A stretch of DNA of 64,000 bases, from contig NZ_JAFKCT010000004.1 of NCBI RefSeq assembly GCF_017254915.1, positions 419,187-483,186 of the forward strand, written 5' to 3'. Shown piece by piece: positions 45,588 through 53,264 of the stretch; positions within the stretch are counted from its first letter, which is position 1; every line of letters starts with the position of its first letter. The notes beneath the pieces are model-generated. The model saw nothing but the letters and a program-made list of their open reading frames with translations. It was not told where the DNA came from and did not search any database. Source of the stretch: Algoriphagus oliviformis (lineage in GTDB: Bacteria; Bacteroidota; Bacteroidia; Cytophagales; Cyclobacteriaceae). Position numbers and translations under genes: made by a program.

Positions 45588-46400
45588 TCAATCCTTCTTC
45601 ATACTCTTAAAATACAGCAGCTGCAGCTCTTTGACTTTGGGCTTTTTGTAAGCCACCCACAGCGTCAGCAGCCTTTCGGCCACAAAGCCCAAGATCCGCT
45701 TTTGGTAGCCCTCGTAGTTTTCCAGCTTGCACCGCTCCTCAAACTCAAACAAAACGTCAAACCACCACGCCATGAACTCTTGGTAAAGCTCGTCCTTGGC
45801 AAGGAACATATTGTTGGCGTAGAGCGTGTTGCCCTGGATCACCTGCTGCCATGCCGCCTTCATCTCGGGATATTTGTCACTGAGCACGTCCTCGATGATG
45901 GCAAAATCCCCGATGCAATGGTACTTGCGGTAGTGCTCCTGCACCGAGTAGCGAAAAATCCTGGCTCTGGGCAGCACCATATCGTACTCGCTGAGAAGCT
46001 CTTTTGCCTGCTCTGACGACAGTATCCAGGAGGTGTATTTTTTCAGGTGGTTGGTATAGATCAGCGGGTTCTTCTTAAACTGCCTCTTGAGCGGATGGGT
46101 GATGAAGTACTTCAGCCTATAGTACCAAGGCTCGGGAAAGACCGTAAAATACCTGCGATAGTGGCAGATGCCGGTGATGTCCTGGCGGGTATTTTTCCAA
46201 ACCCAATAGATCCCCGTCAGCTCGCTGTAAAATTCATTTTTTGCGGAGATGTTTTCCCCGGTGTCATCCCGGACAAAAGCCGAGTCCGGCGCGGCGGGAG
46301 ATTGCCCGCACAATACCGGGCGATAAAAGCTATCCAAGGACAGGACTCGGCCCTCCTTGTAGTACATCACATATATCCTTGCGTCTCCCGCATTTTTCAT
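45588..46400 (-). CDS. DUF4422 glycosyltransferase-like protein
   Basis: A 270-residue protein. ATG 46400 starts five bases after the stop of the upstream RgpF-like gene; a longer frame would overlap that gene deeply. DUF4422 landmarks are 'GENISAKNEFYSELTGIYWVWKN', 'ITGICHYRRYFTV', 'MVLPRARIFRYSVQEHYRKYHCIGDFAIIEDVL' and 'GNTLYANNMFLAKDELYQEFMAWWFDVLFEFE'. The family is found in capsule, O-antigen and rhamnan clusters and is thought to transfer a sugar. It is the last gene of a three-gene operon, so its product probably modifies the cell surface. Confidence 0.85.
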   Translation of the reverse strand: MKNAGDARIYVMYYKEGRVLSLDSFYRPVLCGQSPAAPDSAFVRDDTGENISAKNEFYSELTGIYWVWKNTRQDITGICHYRRYFTVFPEPWYYRLKYFITHPLKRQFKKNPLIYTNHLKKYTSWILSSEQAKELLSEYDMVLPRARIFRYSVQEHYRKYHCIGDFAIIEDVLSDKYPEMKAAWQQVIQGNTLYANNMFLAKDELYQEFMAWWFDVLFEFEERCKLENYEGYQKRILGFVAERLLTLWVAYKKPKVKELQLLYFKSMKKD

Positions 46401-46405
46401 CTTGC

Positions 46406-47233
46406 TCAGGTCTTGTTGTCCAACAGTTTTGTAAAGTAGGCGATCATGGACTTCGCCTCGGCGGGGTCGCCCATGCTCCGGCCGATCCATCCCTTCCAAT
46501 CACGATCCAAAGCCAGCAAACGCTTCCAAAAACTTTTCCGAAGGACTGCTTTTTTTTTCAGAAAAGGATAGCCCAGCTCCAGCAGCTTCCCGGGAGCCTT
46601 GATGGTCAGGTTGGCCTTTTTCTTTTTACCCCAGCGTCGCGCCAGCTCCTCGGTCGCAAAAACCGCCCTTGGTGCACTGCCTGACCGGAGAAAAAACTGG
46701 CTCAGGCCGATCTCCCAGACGTTGATGACATTGCGGCGGACCTGCTTGAGATCCTCAGCGACAAAGACCTCCTGTACCTTGACTTCCCCCAAGTAGCTTC
46801 GAAGGAGCGGCAGTGCAGTCTTTTCCCAGACCAGAAAGTGGCTCTGCAGATGGAAATCGTCCTGATGGGTAGAAAACCATGGCTTCTCATGGGAGTCGAT
46901 CGCCCCCCAAAATTCCGCCTTCAGCGCCTCGCCCTTTTTCAAAAAACCCTTGAGATCGCCCAGCAGCACATTTGAGTCGTTGGCCAACACCAGTCTGTCC
47001 AGACGCTCGGAGTCAATCCGGCGAAAGGCTTTGAGAAACTTCCCAAAATCGTAGCCCTCATTTTTCACCAGCAGCAGCTCTACTCCGGGAGGCAGGCCAT
47101 CCTCCTTGAAATCCCGCTCGTTGGTCACCAGGGTGGTCTTCGAAAAACACTTGGACAGCTCCTGAAGGTACCGCATCTCCGGAAAGGGCAGGCGGGCCTC
47201 AAGGCCGTAGTGGATGAAGATGCAGTGGTCCAT
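46406..47233 (-). CDS. RgpF-like (rhamnan synthesis F family) protein
   Basis: A 275-residue protein starting at ATG 47233, whose first base overlaps the GT2 stop (TGATG). 'HCIFIHYGLEARLPFPEMRYLQELSKCFSKTTLVTNERDF', 'KNEGYDFGKFLKAFRRIDSERLDRLVLANDSNVLLGDL' and 'EFWGAIDSHEKPWFSTH' fit the rhamnan synthesis F/glycosyltransferase-like pattern, with the N-x-G-Y/R-D and N-D-S signatures. The C-terminal part is basic. It probably participates with the neighbouring GT2 and DUF4422 proteins in making a surface polysaccharide. Family assignment is moderate. Confidence 0.7.
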   Translation of the reverse strand: MDHCIFIHYGLEARLPFPEMRYLQELSKCFSKTTLVTNERDFKEDGLPPGVELLLVKNEGYDFGKFLKAFRRIDSERLDRLVLANDSNVLLGDLKGFLKKGEALKAEFWGAIDSHEKPWFSTHQDDFHLQSHFLVWEKTALPLLRSYLGEVKVQEVFVAEDLKQVRRNVINVWEIGLSQFFLRSGSAPRAVFATEELARRWGKKKKANLTIKAPGKLLELGYPFLKKKAVLRKSFWKRLLALDRDWKGWIGRSMGDPAEAKSMIAYFTKLLDNKT

Positions 47234-47943
47234 CAGATTTTGTCGAGGCCTTTCCAGAATTTCAGGAAATAGTATTTCAGCGGGTTGCTGTACTTCAGCT
47301 GCTTCCAAGGGCGGCTGGCATGGGGACGATGCCAGACCGGCGCGTTCATCAGCACGGTATTTCCAAAACCGAGCTCCAGGGACTTCTTTGAGATGAAGGT
47401 GTCATACCAGTCCTTGGCCTCATCGAGTCCGGCAAAGTCATACCCCCTGAGAAAGTCCAGGGTGAAAAGTGTGCAGCAAAAGCTCAAACTTCTCTGGGTC
47501 TGGATCACCGACTCCCTGCTATCCTTGAACTTCAGATAGGGAAAATTCACCGTTCCGTTCTCATCCACCGTCACCGAGCCTACCAGACCGGTCTTTGCAT
47601 GGCCCCTCTGGTACGCGAGTAGCGTGGAGACGGTATTGGGCTGGATCACCACGTCGGACTCCACCACAAGCAGAGGAATACCTGCCTCCAAGGCCATTTT
47701 TTGCGAGTGCTGGAGCACCAGCTTGTAGTTGGGCGAGGGGTGGTCAGTCAGCTCTTCGATGTGGATGAGCTCATAGCCGATGACTGACTTGTTTTCCTCC
47801 AGCTGGAGCTTGGTCTCCTCTGTGCTAAAGTCGTTGAAGATGACATGGCGCACGGGAACGTCCGAGGCGGCGATGGCCCTCGCGGTATCCAGGGTCGTTT
47901 CGATTGAGTTTTTGACTGGGGTGATTACGAGTACTTCGGCCAT
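47233..47943 (-). CDS. Glycosyltransferase family 2 protein
   Basis: A 236-residue GT2/GT-A fold enzyme. 'AEVLVITPVKNSIETTLDTARAI' is the nucleotide-sugar binding first strand, 'HVIFNDFSTEET' the D-x-S region, and 'PLLVVESDVVIQPNTV' contains the acidic DxD-like motif. 'AGLDEAKDWYDTFISKKS' supplies the catalytic-region ED. There are no membrane helices, so it acts at the cytoplasmic face. It is the first gene of the operon GT2-RgpF-like-DUF4422 and overlaps the second gene by one base. Confidence 0.87.
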   Translation of the reverse strand: MAEVLVITPVKNSIETTLDTARAIAASDVPVRHVIFNDFSTEETKLQLEENKSVIGYELIHIEELTDHPSPNYKLVLQHSQKMALEAGIPLLVVESDVVIQPNTVSTLLAYQRGHAKTGLVGSVTVDENGTVNFPYLKFKDSRESVIQTQRSLSFCCTLFTLDFLRGYDFAGLDEAKDWYDTFISKKSLELGFGNTVLMNAPVWHRPHASRPWKQLKYSNPLKYYFLKFWKGLDKI

Positions 47944-47983
47944 GGATTGGGATTTTGGCTAAAATTAGCTTTTCTGCCACTGC

Positions 47984-48016
47984 AAAAAAAACAGCCCCGG
48001 TTGGATGCCGGGGCTG
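47984..48016 (-). terminator. Terminator after the aminotransferase gene
   Basis: On the minus strand CAGCCCCGG, a seven-base loop and CCGGGGCTG precede a run of T. It separates the aminotransferase gene from the glycosyltransferase operon. Confidence 0.85.
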
Positions 48017-48036
48017 GGGAATGGATTTCAGTCCGA

Positions 48037-49239
48037 TCAGGCCAATTCGCCCAATGCTTTTTTGATTCGCTTCAGCGCCTCTACCAGCTCCTCCTCAGAG
48101 GCGGCGTAGGACAATCTCACGCAATTTGGCGCACCAAATGCCGCACCGGTCACCAGCGACACGTTGGCCACGGAGAGCAGGTACAGACAAAGGTCGTCCG
48201 CGTTGTTCACAGTCTGCCCATGGGCAGACTTGCCAAAGAAGGCCGTCACATCTGGGAAGAAGTAAAAAGCTCCCTCAGGTACGTGCGTCTTGATGCCCGG
48301 GATGTCACGAAGGAGATCCAACACAAGAGCTCTACGCTTAAAGTAGGCTTTGGTCATCTCCTGAGACGGAGTCTGGTCGCCGGAGATACCCGCCAACGCA
48401 GCGCGCTGTGCGATACCGGTATTGCCGGAGGTGAACTGGCCCTGCATCTTCTCTACCGCCTTGGCGATCTCCAGAGGGGCGCAGATGTAGCCTACTCTCC
48501 AGCCGGTCATGGCGTATCCTTTGGAGAAGCCGTTGACGGTGACCGTTCTGTCAAACATACCTGGGAAAGAGGCGATGCTGTAGTTTTTGCCTTCGAAGTT
48601 GATTAGTTCGTAGATCTCATCGGCGATCACGACGATGTTGTCACGCTTTTTCACCACCTCGGCGATGGCTTCCAGTTCTTCTTTGGAGAAAACCGAGCCG
48701 GTAGGGTTACACGGAGAGGAATAGATCACCGCCTTGGTTTTTGGTGTGATCGCCGCTTCCAGCTGGGCTGCGGTCGCCTTGAAATTGTTTTCCAGAGTCC
48801 CCTCGATCAGGACAGGGACACCTCCGCAGAGCTTGATGATCTCCGCGTAGCTCACCCAGTAAGGGGAGAAGATGACCACTTCGTCACCCTCGTTGATGAT
48901 GCACATGAAGGTGTTGGCGATAGAATGCTTCGCACCCACGGACACCACGATGTTTTCGGCTTTGGCCTGCTCGATGGAGTTTTCCTCGCGGAGCTTTTTG
49001 GCAATCGCCTCTCTCAGGTCCTGGTAGCCAGCCACCGGCGGGTAGGCGAAATATTTTCCTTCGTCGATAGCCGCCTTGGCAGCCTCCTGGATATGCTTGG
49101 GTGTTTTGAAATCCGGCTCACCCAAACTCAAGCCGATAATATCAATGCCTTGGGACTTCAGCTCACGCGCTTTTTTTGCCATTGCGAGAGTAGCTGATTC
49201 CTCCATATTCAGGATGCGATCCGAAAGAATAGAATTCAT
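48037..49239 (-). CDS. Class I aminotransferase (aspartate/aromatic type)
   Basis: A 400-residue PLP-dependent fold type I aminotransferase of the Ib aspartate aminotransferase group. The PLP lysine is K240 in VNGFSKGYAMTGWRVGY; 'SSPCNPTGSVFS' (174-185) contains the PLP-binding Asn, 'VIADEIYELINFEG' the Asp/Tyr pair, and 'ANVSLVTGAAFGAPNCVRLSYAASEEEL' the carboxylate-binding Arg. It moves the amino group between aspartate (or related amino acids) and 2-oxoglutarate. It is a single-gene unit ending in a strong terminator. Substrate preference is not certain from sequence. Confidence 0.93.
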   Translation of the reverse strand: MNSILSDRILNMEESATLAMAKKARELKSQGIDIIGLSLGEPDFKTPKHIQEAAKAAIDEGKYFAYPPVAGYQDLREAIAKKLREENSIEQAKAENIVVSVGAKHSIANTFMCIINEGDEVVIFSPYWVSYAEIIKLCGGVPVLIEGTLENNFKATAAQLEAAITPKTKAVIYSSPCNPTGSVFSKEELEAIAEVVKKRDNIVVIADEIYELINFEGKNYSIASFPGMFDRTVTVNGFSKGYAMTGWRVGYICAPLEIAKAVEKMQGQFTSGNTGIAQRAALAGISGDQTPSQEMTKAYFKRRALVLDLLRDIPGIKTHVPEGAFYFFPDVTAFFGKSAHGQTVNNADDLCLYLLSVANVSLVTGAAFGAPNCVRLSYAASEEELVEALKRIKKALGELA

Positions 49240-49416
49240 TTTTTCAATAGGTTTTTTACAAATTCCTCAAAAATAGCCAGAAGATTATAAATTCTAAACG
49301 ATCCCGAGGAATTGATGCTGAAATCGAGCTCGGGGCTTCAACCCCAAAACAAAATACTGATCTCCAAAGCGAGATTCCATCTGACCAATAAAAGCCATAC
49401 ATGTCAGATGAAATGT

Positions 49417-49424
49417 TATTTTTG
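49417..49424 (+). promoter_or_regulatory. Bacteroidota -7 promoter element
   Basis: TATTTTTG matches TAnnTTTG, 37 bases before the ATG at 49462, with a plausible short leader. No -33 element is clear. Confidence 0.4.
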
Positions 49425-49461
49425 AAGAAAATAGTTTGTCAATTCGGCCGTTTTATCCGCA

Positions 49462-50316
49462 ATGAACAAGAGATTTCTCGTTTTTCTGATAGCAATGTCT
49501 GTTTCCGGCAAATTCGCCTTTGCCCAAAAAACCGAATCCGAAAAAGCCGCAGACCCGGATTCCACAGGCGTGGTGAATTCGGCTCTTCTGCCCTCGGTAG
49601 CTCCGCTACTGCTCTTTGACGAAGGAAAGGAAAAGGAAGAAAAAAAGGAGAAAAAGAAAAAAGCGCGCAAAAACATCTGGTTTGGCATCAAGACCCAGCG
49701 CGGCTACACCCGGAGGGAGCTGCGGGGCCAGTCCTACCTCGAGTATTTCAACTACACCGACATTGCCAAGACTCCCGATCCCTACATCCGGGACGTGTAC
49801 TGGTACGACACCCGCGACAAGAGCATCAAGACCAGCGGCTACACCCAGGGCACCGGCTATCTCCTGCACGGCCCCTATGAGCGGGTGATCAACGAAACGG
49901 TGGTGGAAAGCGGCATGTTCTACTACGGTACCAAGCACAAGACCTGGATGCTCTTTGACGACAACAACGTCCTCCAGGACAAAAACCACTACAACGAAGG
50001 CTGGCCTGAGGAATCGCGGATATCCTACTACGACCAGTCCCAAGGGGCCATCGAGGAAATCATCCCCATCCAATACAGTCTAGAGGAGGGAAACTACTAC
50101 TACTTCTATGACGACCAGCAGGTCGCTGTCACCGGTGAGTACCAATATGGAGAAAAGGTAGGCCTGTGGACGGAGTACTGGGACACCAACAACACCAAGG
50201 CTGTCCGCCGGCGCGAAATCCAATATCAGGAAGTGCCCTACACAAAAAATTTCCGCCCGTATATCCGGGCGGAATGGGACAAAGACGGCAACCTGATCTA
50301 TCGCAGGGAGCTGTGA
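49462..50316 (+). CDS. MORN/YwqK-like secreted protein of unknown function
   Basis: A 284-residue protein with a signal peptide (1-21), a strongly charged Lys/Glu stretch (about 55-68, GKEKEEKKEKKKKARK) and then repeated Tyr/Gly-rich units such as 'YTQGTGYLLHGPYERVI', 'GMFYYGTKHKTWMLFDDNNVLQDKNHYNEG', 'EYQYGEKVGLWTEYWDTNN' and 'AEWDKDGNLIYRREL'. These are toxin-antitoxin YwqK/MORN-variant type beta repeats, common in Bacteroidota exported proteins. Function unknown. Its stop codon abuts the stop codon of the convergent SYLF gene. Confidence 0.7.
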   Translation: MNKRFLVFLIAMSVSGKFAFAQKTESEKAADPDSTGVVNSALLPSVAPLLLFDEGKEKEEKKEKKKKARKNIWFGIKTQRGYTRRELRGQSYLEYFNYTDIAKTPDPYIRDVYWYDTRDKSIKTSGYTQGTGYLLHGPYERVINETVVESGMFYYGTKHKTWMLFDDNNVLQDKNHYNEGWPEESRISYYDQSQGAIEEIIPIQYSLEEGNYYYFYDDQQVAVTGEYQYGEKVGLWTEYWDTNNTKAVRRREIQYQEVPYTKNFRPYIRAEWDKDGNLIYRREL

Positions 50317-50835
50317 TTACTTTTCCGTAAACTTAAACTGCTGGCCGCCTACCGAGGCCTCATACATCAGACCTCCCTTGGTGCGGGTAAATACCGCCAC
50401 GCCTTCCACGTATTTGGCATTGGCGGAAGCACCCGATGCAGCCGCCACCGCGGACACTTGGGCAGACATCTCGATTTTGTTTTCCTTGAATCGGTCAAAA
50501 GCAGCCTTGTCCTCAAAGAACACCACTTCACTGTAGGACTGCCCGCCGAGCTGAAAGCCGATGGTCAGCTGCGTCATCTTGGCCATGCCGACCAGCGAGC
50601 CGCCTTCGTAGGCCGTACCGTTGCCGGCAGCGCCACCTACCCCCAGCCCTCCCTTGCCGACGTTGGGCAGGATGATGTAGCCGTAGGCGGACTCAAAGAG
50701 TTCACCCATGCTGGGGTCGTCTTTCAAAAAAGCCGCTTTGGCCTCTTCGGAATCCTTGATGATTTTTTCTTCTTTTTGGGCAAAAGCCGCGGTGCTCAGA
50801 AGGGTCAGAAACAGACCCAAAAACAGATTTTTCAT
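50317..50835 (-). CDS. SYLF (YSC84-like) lipid-binding domain protein
   Basis: A 172-residue exported protein with signal peptide (1-19) and one SYLF domain: 'SYGYIILPNVGKGGLGVGGAAGNGTAYEGG', 'KMTQLTIGFQLGGQSYSEVVFFEDKAAFDRF' and 'GVAVFTRTKGGLMYEASVGGQQFKF'. In eukaryotes this domain binds phosphoinositides and actin; bacterial secreted versions are of unknown role, probably membrane or lipid binding. It is followed 17 bases away (upstream on the minus strand) by yraN, with which it may share a transcript. Confidence 0.9.
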   Translation of the reverse strand: MKNLFLGLFLTLLSTAAFAQKEEKIIKDSEEAKAAFLKDDPSMGELFESAYGYIILPNVGKGGLGVGGAAGNGTAYEGGSLVGMAKMTQLTIGFQLGGQSYSEVVFFEDKAAFDRFKENKIEMSAQVSAVAAASGASANAKYVEGVAVFTRTKGGLMYEASVGGQQFKFTEK

Positions 50836-50852
50836 GTGGTAATTAGATAGGT

Positions 50853-51209
50853 TTAGTAAAAGGCGTCTTCAAAATGCCGAAAGTTGACGGCGCCGTTTCG
50901 ATCCCTATAGACGCCAACAATGTCAAAACGGATGTCTTTTTTCCAGTCTTTTTCATAAATATAGTGATCCGCGGCCTTCACCAGCAGCTTCTTCTTGGTG
51001 CTATCCACAAACTCTTCCGCGTAGCCAAAGCCGGTACCGGAACGGAATTTCACTTCCACAAAGACCAACAGCCCCCGGTGCTTCATCACCAAATCGATCT
51101 CCGCATAGCCATGGCGATAGTTGGAGTCGATGTGCTCATACCCCTTGCCCACCAGCCAGTCGGCGGCCATTTGCTCGGCAAGTCTCCCGTTGTCATTGTG
51201 CTCGGCCAT
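50853..51209 (-). CDS. yraN: YraN family (UPF0102) endonuclease-like protein
   Basis: A 118-residue protein of full family length. 'NGRLAEQMAADWLVGKGYEHIDSNYRHGYAEIDLVMKHRGLLVFVEVKFRSG' contains the restriction-endonuclease-like core with the G-E/A-x-A-x-D...ExK pattern (E-I-D and E-V-K). Members are predicted nucleases; in some bacteria they act in DNA repair or uptake. Located between the SYLF gene and the divergent lipB gene. Confidence 0.92.
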   Translation of the reverse strand: MAEHNDNGRLAEQMAADWLVGKGYEHIDSNYRHGYAEIDLVMKHRGLLVFVEVKFRSGTGFGYAEEFVDSTKKKLLVKAADHYIYEKDWKKDIRFDIVGVYRDRNGAVNFRHFEDAFY

Positions 51210-51295
51210 GCTAAAATTGACTAATTTTGAAAAATCGAAGAACCCAACAGTAGCTCCTGCTGTTTTTAAAAATCAGTTTCCCGAGAGGAAAAAAG

Positions 51296-52012
51296 ATGAA
51301 TGAAATTATCAATAAAAGAGTAGAATTCCGAGATCTGGGCCGCATGGATTACCAAGCAGCCTGGGACTACCAAGAGGGGCTTTTTGCGGAGACCGTGGCG
51401 CTGAAGATCAAAAACCGAAGCCTGCCTCCAGACGCCCAAGCCCCTTCGCCCAACTACCTGCTTTTCGTGGAGCACCCGCACGTCTACACGCTGGGCAAAA
51501 GCGGTAAACCGGAAAACCTGCTCTTGGACGAAACCGGCCTCCAAAACCACCAGGCGACCTACTACAAGATCAACCGCGGAGGAGATATCACCTACCATGG
51601 CCCGGGCCAGCTGGTGGGCTACCCCATCCTGGACCTGGACAATTTCTTCACCGACATCCACCGCTACCTCCGCTATCTGGAGGAGGCGATCATCCTGACA
51701 CTGGCGGACTACGGGATCGAGGCAGGGAGAATCGATGGCCTCACAGGCGTATGGCTCGACCATGTGGGACAGAAAAACCCGAGGAAAATCTGCGCCATGG
51801 GGGTCAAGTCCAGCCGCTGGGTCACCATGCATGGCTTCGCCTTCAATCTCAACGCGGACCTGAGCTACTTTGGCCACATCATCCCCTGCGGCATCGACGA
51901 CAAGGCCGTGACCTCCCTCCACCTAGAGCTCGGACATCCCGTGGATGAGGCCGAGGCCAAAAACCGGGTGAGAAAGCATCTCGTAGACCTCTTCGGGATG
52001 GAGCAGGCCTAG
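51296..52012 (+). CDS. lipB: Octanoyl-[acyl-carrier protein] transferase
   Basis: A 238-residue LipB, which transfers octanoyl groups from acyl carrier protein to lipoyl domains in lipoate synthesis. Motifs are RGGDITYHGPGQLVGYPILDL (the lipoyl/octanoyl binding site), the catalytic Lys in 'AMGVKSSRWVTMHGFAFNLN' and the catalytic Cys in 'GHIIPCGI'. Full family length and intact. The start at 51296 lies in an AT-rich leader after yraN. The next gene starts 40 bases after its stop, probably as part of the same unit. Confidence 0.96.
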   Translation: MNEIINKRVEFRDLGRMDYQAAWDYQEGLFAETVALKIKNRSLPPDAQAPSPNYLLFVEHPHVYTLGKSGKPENLLLDETGLQNHQATYYKINRGGDITYHGPGQLVGYPILDLDNFFTDIHRYLRYLEEAIILTLADYGIEAGRIDGLTGVWLDHVGQKNPRKICAMGVKSSRWVTMHGFAFNLNADLSYFGHIIPCGIDDKAVTSLHLELGHPVDEAEAKNRVRKHLVDLFGMEQA

Positions 52013-52052
52013 CGGACGCAAAAAGAGGTGTCCAAAACTTCCTACAGCAACA

Positions 52053-52454
52053 ATGAAAAAAGACATAGACTTCTCCCCGGTGACCGGGGTCAAACTGGCC
52101 ATCGCCAAAACAGAAACAGCCCAAGGCTCCGAATGGGCCGTGTACATCATCAACCTCAACCTGATCGAGCTCACCAACGTGATGATCACCTCCAAGGGCT
52201 ACGGCCTGCTGGATGGGGAAAAACGCCAGACTTCCACACTTCGCCACATGATCGAGGAGCTGGGCTCCCAATCTGTCGCCAAGGTCGAGCCCATCGATCC
52301 GGCCGTATTTGCGCTGACCAACGAATTCTGGGTGAGCTACTACATCCTCGACCAGATTTTTGACAAAAAGTTTATCTTTACTCCAGGCAGTTTTGATCCT
52401 TCGCACCTTGGGCTGATCCCCGAGCTCGGCCTGGAGGGAATACTTCACAGCTAA
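52053..52454 (+). CDS. Conserved-looking hypothetical protein
   Basis: A 133-residue soluble protein, no signal peptide or membrane helix. Notable segments are 'DFSPVTGVKLAIAKTETAQGSEWAVYIINLNLIELTNVMITSKGYGLLDGEKRQTSTLRHMIEELG' and 'IDPAVFALTNEFWVSYYILDQIFDKKFIFTPGSF'. I do not recognise a family, though the texture is of a conserved alpha/beta protein. It is sandwiched between lipB and an exonuclease gene (12 bases away) on the same strand, so it is likely expressed with them. Confidence 0.75.
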   Translation: MKKDIDFSPVTGVKLAIAKTETAQGSEWAVYIINLNLIELTNVMITSKGYGLLDGEKRQTSTLRHMIEELGSQSVAKVEPIDPAVFALTNEFWVSYYILDQIFDKKFIFTPGSFDPSHLGLIPELGLEGILHS

Positions 52455-52466
52455 AACAAAGCGCAT

Positions 52467-53216
52467 ATGGCAGACTTTTTTGATCAATTGGGAGACATCC
52501 TGTTTTTGGACATCGAGACTGCCTCGCTCACGGAGAAGTTTGACGATCTGGAGCCGCGCCTACAGGAAGAATGGATCAAAAAAGAGCGCTTGCTCCACCT
52601 CGACAAACCCACTGAGCCGCCTGGTTCCCTGTACTTTGACCGAGCAGGCATCCATGCGGAATTTGGGCAGGTGATCTGCGTGGGGGTGGGCTTTTTCCAG
52701 ACCAAAAAGAAGGACAAAAAGCTGCTTTTCCGCTCCAAGATCTATGCGGATACGGAGGAGCGGGAACTTCTTTTGTCGCTAAAAGCTTTATTGGAGAAGA
52801 AAAAATGGGTGCTTTGCGCACACAACGGGAAAGAATTTGACTTCCCCTACCTCTGCCGACGAATGCTGATCCATGGAATCGCCCTACCCGAGCCGCTTCA
52901 GATCTCGGGAAAAAAACCCTGGGAAGTCCGCCACTTGGACACGATGGAGATGTGGAAGTTTGGCGACCACAAGCACTACACGCGGCTGGAGCTGTTGGCG
53001 GCCGTCTTCGGAATCCCCACCTCCAAGGAAGGCATAGACGGCAGCCAGGTCAACACCACCTTTTATCTCGAGCACGACCTCGACAAGATCAAAAAATATT
53101 GCCTCAGGGATGTGGAGGTCACCGCCCGGATCTTCATGGCCATGCATCCCCAGCTGGACGATTTGGTGATAGAAATCCACCAGCCCGAGGAATCAAAAAA
53201 AGATCAAGACGATTGA
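52467..53216 (+). CDS. Predicted 3'-5' exonuclease, DnaQ/PolB-like
   Basis: A 249-residue DEDDy-type exonuclease. ExoI is 'ILFLDIETAS' with D15 and E17, ExoII is 'CAHNGKEFDFPYL' and ExoIII 'YCLRDVEVTARIF' with the Y-x-x-x-D signature. The opening 'GDILFLDIETASLTEKFDDL' and the length are those of Bacteroidota PolB-like exonucleases that stand alone. It probably degrades single-stranded DNA or RNA. Gene order lipB-hypothetical-exonuclease-rnr suggests a common nucleic-acid maintenance context. Confidence 0.88.
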   Translation: MADFFDQLGDILFLDIETASLTEKFDDLEPRLQEEWIKKERLLHLDKPTEPPGSLYFDRAGIHAEFGQVICVGVGFFQTKKKDKKLLFRSKIYADTEERELLLSLKALLEKKKWVLCAHNGKEFDFPYLCRRMLIHGIALPEPLQISGKKPWEVRHLDTMEMWKFGDHKHYTRLELLAAVFGIPTSKEGIDGSQVNTTFYLEHDLDKIKKYCLRDVEVTARIFMAMHPQLDDLVIEIHQPEESKKDQDD

Positions 53217-53264
53217 TGTCTAAGGCACCCAAATCTTTTTACCTTAGAAAAAACCACCCAAACC

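Noticed and set aside
45342..46016. A 224-codon plus-strand frame over the DUF4422 gene
   Set aside because: It begins in a non-coding gap and continues antisense to the conserved DUF4422 protein.
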